DNA from: Acidobacteriota bacterium
GTDB taxonomy: Bacteria; Acidobacteriota; Thermoanaerobaculia; Gp7-AA8
Assembly (NCBI GenBank): GCA_019247495.1
Contig: JAFAOU010000201.1
Coordinates: forward strand, 1 to 64,000
Direction: 5' to 3'
DNA length: 64,000 nucleotides
Shown here: one piece after another, positions 15,912 to 24,514 of the stretch
How the letters are laid out: each line of letters begins with the position of its first letter
Numbering within the stretch: position 1 is the first letter of the stretch
Notes under the pieces: generated by a model
Database searches by the model: none
What the model saw: only the letters and a program-made list of their open reading frames with translations
What the model was told of the DNA's origin: nothing
Position numbers and translations under genes: made by a program

Positions 15912-15920
15912 GTGGTTTCC

Positions 15921-17576
15921 CTACTGCCGCTGGAACTCCGGCGAGCCGAGGATCAGCCCGGCCACGGTCGGCAGTTGCGTGTTGTCCCACGGATCTTCGG
16001 TTGGCGCTTTGCGCTCAACGATCCGCGATTTGATGGTGGCCCGAGTCTCCTGGGTGAGATTGCCACCGGTCAGCGCCTGCGCCAGCGCCTCGACGGAGTG
16101 CGACGCGTCGGCCGCTTCCTTCGCCGGAATCAGCGCGACCACGTCGCCGTGGACGCCGGGCAGTTTGTTCGAGGCCAGCGAGAGCGCGAAGTTCAGACGA
16201 TTCATGAGCGCGCCGGTGTTGATCCAGACGTCCGCCTTGTCGCTGTAACCGGTTGGCGGCTGCGCGCCGTAGAGAGGCTCGCCGATCTGCTGCAACGCCC
16301 TAGCGATCGGCGTCGCGTCCGTGACCTGCGCGTTGACCGCGCGCACGGCGGAAATCGCGTACTCGAACGGCGACTTCACCTTCGCGCGATACGACTTCGG
16401 ATCCCAGAACTCCGGACTGCTGATGACGGTACGCAGCGTTTCGCGGAGATCTCCGTCGGTCGCGAGGAACTTCGCGGCCACGCGATCGACGAGCGCCGGC
16501 GGCGGATCGTCGGCAACGAGGCGCTGGCAGAGCTGGAGCGCGATGTGTTGCGCGGTGGAGGGATGGTGCGCGAGGACGTGAATCATCCGCTCGCCCTCGG
16601 CGATGCCGCCGCCGGCCGGAAAGCGGATGCCGAGGACGGTCTTGGAGCCGGAGTCGTGAAGCATCGGGCGGAAGATGAATGCGGCACCCTGGCCGCCGTC
16701 GCGCTCGTTCGTGATCGTCCAGCCGGTCAGCACGCGCGCCAGCTCGGTGACGTCCTTCTGCGTGTAGCCGCCGTCGACGCCGAGGGTGTGCAACTCCATG
16801 ATCTCGCGGGCGTAATTCTCGTTGAGACCGCCCTGGCGATTCTTCAACTGTGGATTCATCTCCATCGCGCGACGTCCGAAACGCTGCGCGAGCATGGGGC
16901 GGTTTTCCGGCGCGGCCACGGAGCGCGCGTTGTCGAGATAGAAAAGCATCGCCGGCGACTTCGCGGTCGCCATCAGCAGGTCCTCGAAGCGGCCCCAGAT
17001 GTGCGGACGAATGACGTCGCGTTCGTAGCTGGTCAACAGAAAACGATCGATGCCTTTGCCGGCGAAGACGTTGAAGTGATTCATCCAGAAGTCGACCATG
17101 ACTTCGTTGAGCTGCCGGTCGGACTCCGCGGCGCGAACGATGCGTTCGGTGAGCAGATCGTTCATGACGTTCTGCGGGCGTTTGTCGAATGGGACATCGC
17201 GCATGTATTCGCGCCGCGCCTCTTTCTTGTCGACCTCACCGTCCTTGGCCTCGGCATTCGCATTCTTGCGCGCCATCAACACCGGCTCGTAGTAGGTCTT
17301 GACGATCTGCGCATTCGACATCGTCATCGTCGGCAGACTCGCGATCCTCGCCTCGACCGTGCGATCAGGAATGGCCTCGGGATGCAGTTGCTGCTCGATC
17401 CAGGTGCCGACGCCGTCCTTCATCACGGCGTCGACGTCACCCGGCCGCGGCCCGAACGCCAGCCGGTTGAGTACATGCAGCGCACGCTGACGATCGTTGA
17501 GTTTGTTGTCGGAGGTTGCGCCGGCCAGCATCGCGAAAGCGACCAGCCCGGCAAGGAGTTTCGTCGCAAGTTTCAT
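15921..17576 (-). CDS. DUF1800 family secreted protein
   Basis: A 551-residue protein with a signal peptide (KLLAGLVAFAMLAGATS). Family segments are visible: ALHVLNRLAFGPRPGDVDAV near residue 32, MVDFWMNHFNVFAGKG in the middle, NENYAREIMELHTLGVDGGY and GWTITNERDGG. DUF1800 and DUF1501 genes occur together in Planctomycetes, Acidobacteria and relatives, and the products are thought to act jointly outside the cytoplasm, but no reaction is known. ATG 17576 starts the hydrophobic leader. It is probably the first gene of the two-gene operon. Confidence 0.87.
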   Translation of the reverse strand: MKLATKLLAGLVAFAMLAGATSDNKLNDRQRALHVLNRLAFGPRPGDVDAVMKDGVGTWIEQQLHPEAIPDRTVEARIASLPTMTMSNAQIVKTYYEPVLMARKNANAEAKDGEVDKKEARREYMRDVPFDKRPQNVMNDLLTERIVRAAESDRQLNEVMVDFWMNHFNVFAGKGIDRFLLTSYERDVIRPHIWGRFEDLLMATAKSPAMLFYLDNARSVAAPENRPMLAQRFGRRAMEMNPQLKNRQGGLNENYAREIMELHTLGVDGGYTQKDVTELARVLTGWTITNERDGGQGAAFIFRPMLHDSGSKTVLGIRFPAGGGIAEGERMIHVLAHHPSTAQHIALQLCQRLVADDPPPALVDRVAAKFLATDGDLRETLRTVISSPEFWDPKSYRAKVKSPFEYAISAVRAVNAQVTDATPIARALQQIGEPLYGAQPPTGYSDKADVWINTGALMNRLNFALSLASNKLPGVHGDVVALIPAKEAADASHSVEALAQALTGGNLTQETRATIKSRIVERKAPTEDPWDNTQLPTVAGLILGSPEFQRQ

Positions 17577-17624
17577 GATGCTTGGACGAGGTGGGAAGCG
17601 GCGACGTTTACCGGGTTCGGCGAG

Positions 17625-18053
17625 TTAGCGGAGTGGATTGCTCCAGCGAAGTCCGGGGAACCGTCGAAAGTCATCGTCGTTCGAATGAAGCTCAGCTTGA
17701 TGTTCGATCGCAAGAGCTGCCAGGTGAAGATCCGTGGTCAGCTCTCCTGTAACGCGGACGCGTTGTGCTAGATCCTCGATGAGATTGAGATGCCGAGGTC
17801 CTGGGTGGATGATTCGGGTCTGCGGCTGTTCCAGCCAGGATCGAACATGGAGGACTGCCTGCTCCATGGTGAGCGGAGCATCCAGAATGCGTCGGCTGGT
17901 CATGATCCTTAGAAAACCGAGAAGGACCACCCAAGGCAACGCAACGGGCTGGACTGCGGAAAGTGTGCTCTCCCACCAAGCTCGCGCTTTCCGGTGATCG
18001 GGTGCGTCCGAGTTGTATGAGTAAACGAGGAGGTTGATATCAGGAATGATCAT
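17625..18053 (-). CDS. vapC: VapC-type PIN-domain ribonuclease toxin
   Basis: A 142-residue PIN protein. The acidic metal site is visible: Asp5 in MIIPDINLLVY, Asp in TTDLHLAALAIEH and Asp in HSNDDDFRRF. VapC toxins cut tRNA or rRNA when released from their antitoxin. The start overlaps the end of the upstream antitoxin by 4 bp, typical of VapBC. All expected acidic residues seem present, so the toxin is probably active. Confidence 0.9.
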   Translation of the reverse strand: MIIPDINLLVYSYNSDAPDHRKARAWWESTLSAVQPVALPWVVLLGFLRIMTSRRILDAPLTMEQAVLHVRSWLEQPQTRIIHPGPRHLNLIEDLAQRVRVTGELTTDLHLAALAIEHQAELHSNDDDFRRFPGLRWSNPLR

Positions 18054-18322
18054 CGCTTGCCTCGAATGACGAGAGACCCCGCACGGTCTATCTCGAGCTC
18101 GTCGACGAGCTGATTCAACTTTGTCACATCAATGCCAGCGCGGAATCCGCATGGCTGAGGATGCACTCGAAAACGTGGCACGCGCCGCGACGGAGACGCT
18201 CCTGTAGAAAGACCATGACGCAGCGTCTCGTTCACGACTTCCTTCAGAGACTTTCCGCTGTTTCGCGCCGCCTCCTGAAGTTCCTTGAGAAGATCGTCAT
18301 CAAGCGTAAGGGTCGTTCGCAT
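18050..18322 (-). CDS. vapB: VapB-type ribbon-helix-helix antitoxin
   Basis: A 90-residue protein. The N-terminal 40 residues are a ribbon-helix-helix DNA-binding unit (MRTTLTLDDDLLKELQEAAR then SLKEVVNETLRHGL). The C-terminus (VTKLNQLVDELEIDRAG) would wrap the toxin. It precedes vapC with a 4-bp overlap and likely autoregulates the operon from the 68-bp gap shared with the divergent permease gene. Confidence 0.88.
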   Translation of the reverse strand: MRTTLTLDDDLLKELQEAARNSGKSLKEVVNETLRHGLSTGASPSRRVPRFRVHPQPCGFRAGIDVTKLNQLVDELEIDRAGSLVIRGKR

Positions 18323-18377
18323 GGAGGCATCATGATGCCCACTAGGTCGAGCGTCAAGATGCTTGAAGGGCGGACGC

Positions 18378-18383
18378 TACACT
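18378..18383 (+). promoter_or_regulatory. Candidate -10 (TACACT) for a leaderless permease transcript
   Basis: TACACT, then 7 nt (GCGCAAC), then ATG 18391. There is no Shine-Dalgarno, whereas the downstream ATPase gene has GGAGGA. This fits a leaderless first gene with an SD-led second gene. Confidence 0.4.
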
Positions 18384-18390
18384 GCGCAAC

Positions 18391-19374
18391 ATGTCCGCGG
18401 CAACCAGACAAAAACGATTGATCGGCGGGGTCGCGCTGCTTGCGCTGCTGTTGGCGATCGCACTGTTGCTGGCATCGTCAGCAGGCGCGACGAACGTCTC
18501 CTGGCGCGCGGCGATGTCGGGAGACGTCACGGCACGAGCGATTCTGATCGGGATCCGGCTACCACGCGCGCTGCTTGCGGCGCTGGTCGGCGCGACGCTG
18601 GCGGTGGCCGGCGTCACTTTCCAGACGCTGCTGCGCAATCCGCTCGCCGATCCGTTCATCCTCGGCGTCTCGGGCGGCGCTGCATGCGGCGCTTCGATTG
18701 CCACGGCGGCGGGGTTGGCGAGATTGCCGGGTGTCGTGCCGGCCATCGCGTTCGCCGGCGCGTGCGGTGCGACTGGCGCGGTGTTCCTGCTGGCGCGGCG
18801 GCGCGAGTACACCGATCCGACGCGGCTGCTGCTCTCCGGGCTCGTGCTCAACGCGTTTTTTTCGGCGGTCATCCTGATTTCGTTCGGCATTTCGCGGCAG
18901 AGCGATCTGACCGCGGCGTTGCGGTGGATGATGGGAACGCTCTTCGGCGCGACGTGGAGTGATGTCGTACTTCTCACAATCCTCCTCGTCATCGCGACCG
19001 CGACGCTCGCCTCGATCGGCAATGACCTGCGCATGCTCTCGTTCGGCGAAGACGATGCAAAATCGCGCGGCGTCAACGTCGAGCGCGTGAAACTGATCGG
19101 GTTCATCACGGCGTCCATCGTCACCGGCGCGGCGGTGTCGGTTAGCGGCATCATCGGCTTCGTCGGCCTGCTCGTGCCGCATCTGATCCGGATGATGTGG
19201 CGGCGCGACTTCCGCTTTCTCCTCCCGCTCTGCGCCCTCGGCGGCGGCATCCTGGTCGTGCTCGCCGATCTGCTCTCGCGCATCGTGGTGACGTCATCTG
19301 AGCTGCCCATCGGCGCGTTCACGGCAGTCCTAGGCGTACCGTTTTTCCTCTCACTGTTGCGGAGGAATCGCTGA
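18391..19374 (+). CDS. FecCD/BtuC-type ABC importer permease
   Basis: A 327-residue inner-membrane protein with about nine to ten hydrophobic segments. Family hallmarks are RLPRALLAALVGATLAVAGV, QTLLRNPLADPFILGVSGGA and the cytoplasmic coupling segment near GIIGFVGLLVPHLIRM. It forms a homodimer with two copies of the ATPase encoded next, overlapping by 1 bp. Substrates of this class are cobalamin, haem or ferric siderophores; no binding-protein or receptor gene and no cobalamin riboswitch are adjacent, so the substrate cannot be decided. Confidence 0.9.
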   Translation: MSAATRQKRLIGGVALLALLLAIALLLASSAGATNVSWRAAMSGDVTARAILIGIRLPRALLAALVGATLAVAGVTFQTLLRNPLADPFILGVSGGAACGASIATAAGLARLPGVVPAIAFAGACGATGAVFLLARRREYTDPTRLLLSGLVLNAFFSAVILISFGISRQSDLTAALRWMMGTLFGATWSDVVLLTILLVIATATLASIGNDLRMLSFGEDDAKSRGVNVERVKLIGFITASIVTGAAVSVSGIIGFVGLLVPHLIRMMWRRDFRFLLPLCALGGGILVVLADLLSRIVVTSSELPIGAFTAVLGVPFFLSLLRRNR

Positions 19375-20153
19375 TGCTCGATCTGCGCGATGTGTCGTTC
19401 GCATACGAAGGTTCGCAAGCAGTCGGCCGCATCACCGTGTCCTTCGACGCGACGCAGCTCATCGCACTCACCGGTCCGAATGGCTCCGGCAAATCGACGC
19501 TGCTGAAACTCATCGCGCGCGTGCTCACGCCTCACGCCGGCGAGATCGCCTTCGACGGCAAGCGCCTCCGCGATTGGCCGGCGAAGGAGTATGCGAAACA
19601 GGTCGCGTACTTGCCGCAGGATCCCGATCCTGCGTTCTCCATGCGCGCCATCGACGTCGTCGTCTCCGGCCGCGCCCCATTCCTCGGCCGCTTCGCCTGG
19701 GAACGCGATTCCGACTACGCGGAAGCCGAACACGCGCTCGACCTTTGCGACGCTTCACACCTGGGCGATCGCTATCTCGACGAGATGAGCGGCGGCGAAC
19801 GCAAGCGCATCTTCCTGGCGCGCGTCCTGGCCGCGCGTCCGCGCCTGATCCTGCTCGACGAGCCGCTCGCGTCGCTCGACATCTCCCACGTCCAGCAGTT
19901 CTCCGCGCTCCTGGGCGACATCGTCGACCGCACCGGCGTCACCGTCCTCTACGCCACGCACGATCTGAATTGGGCCGCCGCGTACAGCGACCGCATGCTG
20001 GTCATGCAGCGCGGCGTTCTCGCGCGCGATGCGGCGCCGGCGGAGGTGATGCAGCCAGAAGTCGTGCGCGAGTTGTTCGGATTTGATGCGGAAGCGGTCT
20101 CGATGAATGGACGTAGTTGGCTAGTACCGCGGGTTGGCGTGTCAAAGGCTTAA
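19374..20153 (+). CDS. BtuD/FecE-type ABC importer ATPase
   Basis: A 259-residue ATPase: Walker A GPNGSGKST near residues 34-42, signature MSGGERKRIFLARVL, Walker B LILLDEPLASLD, and the switch His in YATHDLN. The start TGATG overlaps the permease stop by 1 bp and is preceded by GGAGGA, so translation is coupled. It energises uptake of cobalamin, haem or siderophore with the permease. A CCACAGAG-family repeat follows the stop. Confidence 0.9.
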   Translation: MLDLRDVSFAYEGSQAVGRITVSFDATQLIALTGPNGSGKSTLLKLIARVLTPHAGEIAFDGKRLRDWPAKEYAKQVAYLPQDPDPAFSMRAIDVVVSGRAPFLGRFAWERDSDYAEAEHALDLCDASHLGDRYLDEMSGGERKRIFLARVLAARPRLILLDEPLASLDISHVQQFSALLGDIVDRTGVTVLYATHDLNWAAAYSDRMLVMQRGVLARDAAPAEVMQPEVVRELFGFDAEAVSMNGRSWLVPRVGVSKA

Positions 20154-20155
20154 TC

Positions 20156-20213
20156 ACCACAGAGACGCAGAGAGCACAGAGAGTTCTCCGTGACCTCTGT
20201 GTCTCTGTGGTCA
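20156..20213. repeat. Inverted repeat, CCACAGAG family, copy 3 (convergent genes)
   Basis: CACCACAGAGACGCAGAGAG pairs with a right arm ending TGTGTCTCTGTGGTC. It fills the 67-bp gap between the ends of the ABC importer ATPase gene (+) and hemL (-), again a convergent pair. Confidence 0.85.
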
Positions 20214-20220
20214 GAAGCTT

Positions 20221-21510
20221 TTACTTCTCAAACTCCCAGGCGATCTTCTTCAACACACGATCGGCGCGTTCGATCAATTGAAGGATGTCCTTCTTCGCGT
20301 GTGCTGCCGAAAAGAACGCGGCTTCCAGTTGCGATGGCGGGAGGTAGACGCCCTCGCCGAGCATGAGGTGGAAGAAGCGGGCGAACTTGTCGCGGTTGCT
20401 GCGGTTCGCCGATTCGTAGTCGGTGACCGGCCCCTCGGTGAAGAAGATCGTCCACATCGAACCGGCGCGATTCACCGTCAGCGGGACGCCGTGTTTCTCG
20501 GCGGCTTTCACGACGCCGGTTTCGAACTCGCCGGAGCGTTCTTCGAGGTCGGCGTAGATCGACGAGTTTTTCAAAACGCCCAACGTCGCCTTGCCGGCGG
20601 CGACGGCTACGGGATTGCCGGAGAGCGTTCCGGCCTGGTACATCGGCCCGAGGGGCGAGACCAGTTGCATCAACTCTTTGCTCGCGCCGTATGCGCCAAT
20701 GGGCATGCCGCCGCCGATGATTTTGCCGAGGGTTGTGATGTCGGGCTTGATGTCGAAGATCGATTGCGCGCCGCCGTACGCGACGCGAAATCCGGTCATC
20801 ACCTCATCGAAGATCAGCAATGCGCCGTTTTCCGTGCAGAGATCGCGAAGGCCCTGGAGGAAACCGTCCGAGGGCGGAACGCAGCCCATGTTTCCTGCGA
20901 CCGGTTCGACGATCACCGCCGCCACCTCTTTGTCGATGACGGTGCGGACGGCGTCGAGATCGTTGAAGGCGACGCTGATGGTCAGCTCGGTCACTTCCTT
21001 CGGCACGCCGGCGGAGTCGGGGACGTTGAACGTCGCGCCGCCGCTGCCGGCTTTGACGAGCAGCGAATCGACGTGGCCGTGGTAGCCGCCGTCGAACTTG
21101 ATGATCTTCTTTCGCCCCGTCGCAGCACGCGCGAGCCGCAGCGCGCTCATCGTGGCCTCGGTGCCGGAGTTGACGAGGCGCACCATCTCGATCGACGGAA
21201 GCGCCTGCACGATCATCTCGGCCAGCTCGATTTCGCCGAGCGTCGGCGCGCCGTACGAGAAGCCGCGTGTGGCGGCCTTTTTTACCGCCTCGACCACGTA
21301 GCGATGGCCGTGGCCGAGGATCATCGGCCCCCAGGAGCCGACGCAGTCGATGTACTGGAGGTTGTCGGCGTCGAAGATGCGCGAGCCCTGCGCCATGTCG
21401 ACGAAGAGCGGCGTACCGCCGACGCCTTTGAATGCACGAACGGGAGAGTTGACGCCGCCCGGGATGGTTTCCTGCGCGCGTTGAAAGAGAGTTTCTGAGT
21501 TCTTGCCCAT
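20221..21510 (-). CDS. hemL: Glutamate-1-semialdehyde 2,1-aminomutase
   Basis: A 429-residue PLP enzyme that converts glutamate-1-semialdehyde to 5-aminolevulinate in C5-pathway tetrapyrrole synthesis. The PLP lysine is Lys263 in TTLGKIIGGGMPIGAYG; other marks are LVNSGTEATMSALRLARAAT, FDGGYHGHVDSLLVKAGSG and FDEVMTGFRVA. Length matches the family. The host therefore uses glutamyl-tRNA for haem. The start region abuts a GATTAG-type repeat and no haem genes adjoin. Confidence 0.95.
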   Translation of the reverse strand: MGKNSETLFQRAQETIPGGVNSPVRAFKGVGGTPLFVDMAQGSRIFDADNLQYIDCVGSWGPMILGHGHRYVVEAVKKAATRGFSYGAPTLGEIELAEMIVQALPSIEMVRLVNSGTEATMSALRLARAATGRKKIIKFDGGYHGHVDSLLVKAGSGGATFNVPDSAGVPKEVTELTISVAFNDLDAVRTVIDKEVAAVIVEPVAGNMGCVPPSDGFLQGLRDLCTENGALLIFDEVMTGFRVAYGGAQSIFDIKPDITTLGKIIGGGMPIGAYGASKELMQLVSPLGPMYQAGTLSGNPVAVAAGKATLGVLKNSSIYADLEERSGEFETGVVKAAEKHGVPLTVNRAGSMWTIFFTEGPVTDYESANRSNRDKFARFFHLMLGEGVYLPPSQLEAAFFSAAHAKKDILQLIERADRVLKKIAWEFEK

Positions 21511-21511
21511 G

Positions 21512-21633
21512 GTGTTAGTGGATTAGTCGATCAGTGGATTAGTAGATTAGATTTTCGCCGATCGGGCGGCGGACATCCTAGCCTACGAGCCCGAATCCAC
21601 TAATCGACTAATCGACTAATCGACTAATCCACT
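21512..21633. repeat. Inverted repeat of GATTAGT words, copy 2
   Basis: The left arm has TTAGTGGATTAGTCGATCAG and TGGATTAGTAGATTAG; the right arm is ATCCACTAATCGACTAATCG followed by two more ACTAATC words. It spans the gap between the start of hemL and the end of the glycosylphosphotransferase gene (co-directional). The right arm has four near-identical 9-bp words in tandem. Confidence 0.85.
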
Positions 21634-23038
21634 AGTACGCGTTCTCGTGCCTGAGCCCGTGAATCAGCGTCATGAAGAGGATCTTCAGGTCGAGCATCAG
21701 CGACCAGTTCTCGATGTAGTAGAGGTCGTGCTCGATGCGCATGCGCATCGATGTGTTGCCGCGCCAGCCGTGCACTTGCGCCCAACCGGTGATGCCCGCG
21801 CGGACTTTGTGGCGGAGCATGTAGTGCGGGAACTCGGCGCGGAACTGCTCGACGAATTGCGGGCGCTCGGGCCGGGGGCCGACCACGCTCATGTCGCCGA
21901 GCAGAACGTTGAAAAGTTGCGGGAGCTCGTCGAGTGACGTCTCGCGGATGAAGCGGCCGACGCGGGTGCGGCGCGGGTCATTCTTCTCCGCCCACTTTGC
22001 GCCGGTGTCCTTTTCGGCTCCGACGCGCATCGAGCGGAACTTCACGATCTCGAATGGCTTGCCATCGAGTCCCATCCGTTCCTGGCGATAGAAAATCGGA
22101 CCGCGGTCGCCGAGCTTGATGGCGATGGCGACGACGACCATCACCGGCGAGAAGACGATCAACGCGGCGGTGGCGACGATGAGATCGAAGCCGCGTTTCA
22201 GGAAACGGCTCCACCCTTCCAGCGGCGTTTCGGAGAGGTTGATGGTCGGCAGCCCGTCGAGGTCTTCGACGCGCGAGCGAAGCACCATGAACTGCAAGAG
22301 ATCGGGAACGACATGAATCGCCACCACGCTGCGCACCAACCGGTCGAGCAACGCCATCATCGCCTCGGATGACGCATGCGGCAGCGCGACGAAAACGTGA
22401 TCGATGTTCTGCTCAGCGATGACCTGCTCCGCCTGATCGATCGTGCCGAGGCATTCAAGTCCGTCGAGTTTCGATGCCTCGCCATTTTTCAGATAGCCAA
22501 CGATCAGGAAGCCGAGCTCGCGATGGCCGTTCACTCGCTCGACGACGGCGCGCGCAAGCTCGCCGCTGCCGGCGATGAGGACGCGGTCGAGCCGCTTGCC
22601 GCCGCGGTGTCCGCGCTCCACCACCGCACGAACGATGGCGCGCCCGAGGATGACGAAGACGATTGCGCAGAGAAGAAAGATGCCGAGCGTGGCGCGCGAA
22701 TAGAGAACGTCGCGGCGTCCGGGCCGGATCCACAACAGCACGCCGGAAAAAACGACCGTGGCCACGATCGAGCCAATGGCGACCGACAGCCACTCCTCCG
22801 TTTTCGAGCGCGTGGGGCGGATGCGGTAGAGGCCCTGCACCGCGAACGCGAGCGGGAAAACGATCGTCACGATCGGCAGCAATTGGAGATACGTCTCCAC
22901 CTCCTGCTGCCCCTTCGTGACCGGGATGATCTTCACGCTGAAGCGCAGGAACCACGCGCAGAGCATCGCCAGATTCGATGCCACGGCATCGTTGATCAGG
23001 TAGATCGATGACAGCGCCCGGTGTTTTTTCTCGATCAC
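21632..23038 (-). CDS. Polyprenyl glycosylphosphotransferase (exopolysaccharide initiation)
   Basis: A 468-residue membrane enzyme that transfers a sugar-1-phosphate to undecaprenyl phosphate to start a polysaccharide unit (WcaJ/WbaP family). Several hydrophobic segments at the N-terminus are followed by a Rossmann-like domain (VLIAGSGELARAVVERV) and the catalytic C-terminal domain with KRGFDLIVATAALIVFSPVM, VKFRSM, DELPQLFNVLLGDMSVVGPR and the terminal GRGN-like WAQVHGWRGNTS. The GTG start at 23038 overlaps the upstream stop (GTGA), so translation is coupled to the GT4 gene. The sugar is not predictable from sequence. Confidence 0.88.
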   Translation of the reverse strand: MIEKKHRALSSIYLINDAVASNLAMLCAWFLRFSVKIIPVTKGQQEVETYLQLLPIVTIVFPLAFAVQGLYRIRPTRSKTEEWLSVAIGSIVATVVFSGVLLWIRPGRRDVLYSRATLGIFLLCAIVFVILGRAIVRAVVERGHRGGKRLDRVLIAGSGELARAVVERVNGHRELGFLIVGYLKNGEASKLDGLECLGTIDQAEQVIAEQNIDHVFVALPHASSEAMMALLDRLVRSVVAIHVVPDLLQFMVLRSRVEDLDGLPTINLSETPLEGWSRFLKRGFDLIVATAALIVFSPVMVVVAIAIKLGDRGPIFYRQERMGLDGKPFEIVKFRSMRVGAEKDTGAKWAEKNDPRRTRVGRFIRETSLDELPQLFNVLLGDMSVVGPRPERPQFVEQFRAEFPHYMLRHKVRAGITGWAQVHGWRGNTSMRMRIEHDLYYIENWSLMLDLKILFMTLIHGLRHENAY

Positions 23039-24282
23039 GTTGACCCGCGGGTGTCGGGTGTCGGGTGTCGGGTGTCGGAGACAACATCCCCAGGCTTCTC
23101 CGACCCCCGGCTCCCGACTCCCAATTCCATTCCTGCGACCTTCTGAATCTCGGCGCGCATCTCGCGATGAAACCGTTCCCGCGAGAATTGCGCCGCGTGG
23201 GCACGAATCGCTGCGCGGTCCCAAACGTGGCGCTCGGCGGCATCCAACGCCCCGCGGAGCGAGTGTACCGCCGCGTCCTCGAAAAAAATCCCCGTCGTAC
23301 CGGGCACGACGGAGTCGCGAACGCCGCCGGTGCCTAGGGCCACGACCGGAGTGCCGAGCGCCATGGCCTCCAATGGCGTGATGCCGAAGTCTTCGACGCC
23401 GGGAAGGATCAGGCTTTGGGCGCGGCCGAGGTGATCGATGATCACGTCCCTCGATACGTGGCCGAGGAACTGAACGTTGGGTCCGCCGCGGGCGCGAAGC
23501 GACTCGAGAAGCGGCCCGCCGCCGATGACGACGAGCCTGCGATCGGCAGCGGCGTCGATGGCCAGCTCGATATGCTTGTAGGGGACGAGCGCCGAAACGA
23601 CGACGTGGAAATCATCGCGATGCCGGTTTAGAGGCGCCTGCAGGAACGCCTCGTCGACGAATGGGTGGACCACGGTTGCGTCGCGGTCGTAGTAGGTGCG
23701 AATGCGATCGCGCACGAAGTTCGAATTCGCCACGAAACGCGTGACCGACCTGGACGCGGCCACATCCCAACGCCGCAATCGCGCGGCCACCGGCTTCGCG
23801 AGAATCCGTTTGGGTCCACGCGGAAAGTAATCGTCGAATCGGTCCCAGATGTAGCGCATCGGCGTGTGGCAGTAGCAGAGATGCGGCTTCCCGCGCGCAT
23901 CGACGCCTTTCGCCACCGCGTGGCTGGAGCTGATGATGAGATCGAATCGGCTCAAATCCCACTGCCGCACCGCGCGCGGAAAGAGCGGCAGGAGCGTGCG
24001 GTAGTCGCGGACGCGCGTCGCCAGCGACTGCAGCCGCGACGTGTGAATCGCGTGCGACTCGATCGCCTTCGAAACGCTGCCGGGGAAATGAAACAGTGTG
24101 AAAAGCTCGGCGTGCGGAACGAGATCGAGGATCGCTTCGAGCACGTGCTCGCCGCCGCGCATCCCGGTCAGCCAGTCGTGGATGACGGCAACCCTAGCCG
24201 GCACGGCCGGCAGCGTTGGTTGCCCAAGGCTCGGCCCCCGAAGTGGCGACGAGGTGCTGTCGCGCGGACTTCTATCTGGCAT
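23035..24282 (-). CDS. Glycosyltransferase family 4
   Basis: A 415-residue GT-B enzyme, WbaZ-like. The N-terminus has VAVIHDWLTGMRGGEHVLE; the middle has KPHLCYCHTPMRYIWDRFDD; the donor-binding C-terminal domain has VEDFGITPLEAMALGTPVVA, with the EX7E-type acidic pair. It probably acts in exopolysaccharide assembly with the downstream glycosylphosphotransferase. ATG 24282 overlaps the small zinc-ribbon gene by 11 bp; GTG 24204 would also keep the whole domain. Residues about 388-413 are read from a GGGTGTCGGGTGTCGG repeat (DTRHPTPDTR), so the natural C-terminus was probably shorter. Confidence 0.87.
   Translation of the reverse strand: MPDRSPRDSTSSPLRGPSLGQPTLPAVPARVAVIHDWLTGMRGGEHVLEAILDLVPHAELFTLFHFPGSVSKAIESHAIHTSRLQSLATRVRDYRTLLPLFPRAVRQWDLSRFDLIISSSHAVAKGVDARGKPHLCYCHTPMRYIWDRFDDYFPRGPKRILAKPVAARLRRWDVAASRSVTRFVANSNFVRDRIRTYYDRDATVVHPFVDEAFLQAPLNRHRDDFHVVVSALVPYKHIELAIDAAADRRLVVIGGGPLLESLRARGGPNVQFLGHVSRDVIIDHLGRAQSLILPGVEDFGITPLEAMALGTPVVALGTGGVRDSVVPGTTGIFFEDAAVHSLRGALDAAERHVWDRAAIRAHAAQFSRERFHREMRAEIQKVAGMELGVGSRGSEKPGDVVSDTRHPTPDTRGST
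23045..23122. repeat. Inverted repeat of GGGTGTCGGGTGTCGG words, copy 1, in the GT4 3' end
   Basis: Left arm CGGGTGTCGGGTGTCGGGTG then TCGGAG; right arm CTCCGACCCCCGGCTCCCGA. It lies inside the last 26 codons of the GT4 gene, immediately before the GTGA junction with the next gene. Other copies are at 39.1, 43.1 and 58.1 kb. Confidence 0.85.
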
Positions 24283-24460
24283 TCTTCTTCCGCTTCGGTT
24301 CCGGCGTCGATGCCAGCGGATAGTCGCCATCGGCCGCGCACTTGTCGCACAGATGGTCGTTGCGGAAAAACTCCTCCGACTCCACTTCGGCCAGGCATCG
24401 CACGCACACGTGCCGCCCACTGCGTTCGTTCATCTTCCGCCGCGGCGCATCGTCGAGCAT
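24272..24460 (-). CDS. Small zinc-ribbon protein
   Basis: A 62-residue protein (53 if ATG 24433 is used). Two CxxC pairs are spaced as in a zinc ribbon: HVCVRCLAEVESEEFF and HLCDKCAADGDY, followed by a basic tail (PKRKKNAR). Its stop overlaps the start of the GT4 gene by 11 bp, so it is likely co-transcribed with the polysaccharide genes. It is easily missed because of its size. Role unknown; a small nucleic-acid- or protein-binding module is possible. Confidence 0.65.
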   Translation of the reverse strand: MLDDAPRRKMNERSGRHVCVRCLAEVESEEFFRNDHLCDKCAADGDYPLASTPEPKRKKNAR

Positions 24461-24514
24461 CGGTACGTTTGTAGCACGGAATACGATTCTGTTTTCGAAG
24501 GCAGGAGGCGTTTC

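Noticed and set aside
15549..17771. A 740-residue open frame on the plus strand
   Set aside because: It is antisense to the DUF1501/DUF1800 pair and composed of Arg/Val/Asp/Gly-rich shadow sequence without any recognisable motif.
18323..18390. Cobalamin riboswitch before the BtuC-type permease
   Set aside because: The 68-bp gap is too short and has no B12-box-like sequence.
21512..21633. Tandem words that could suggest a CRISPR array
   Set aside because: The words are 7-9 bp with no unique spacers of constant length, and the arms form an inverted repeat; there are no cas genes.
23039..23224. N-terminal extension of the glycosylphosphotransferase
   Set aside because: It is read through the GGGTGTCGGG repeat and the GT4 3' end in another frame; GTG 23038 with the GTGA overlap is the natural start.
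24283..24420. N-terminal extension of the GT4 protein
   Set aside because: The extra 46 codons are the zinc-ribbon gene read in another frame; the Cys pairs and basic tail belong to that gene.
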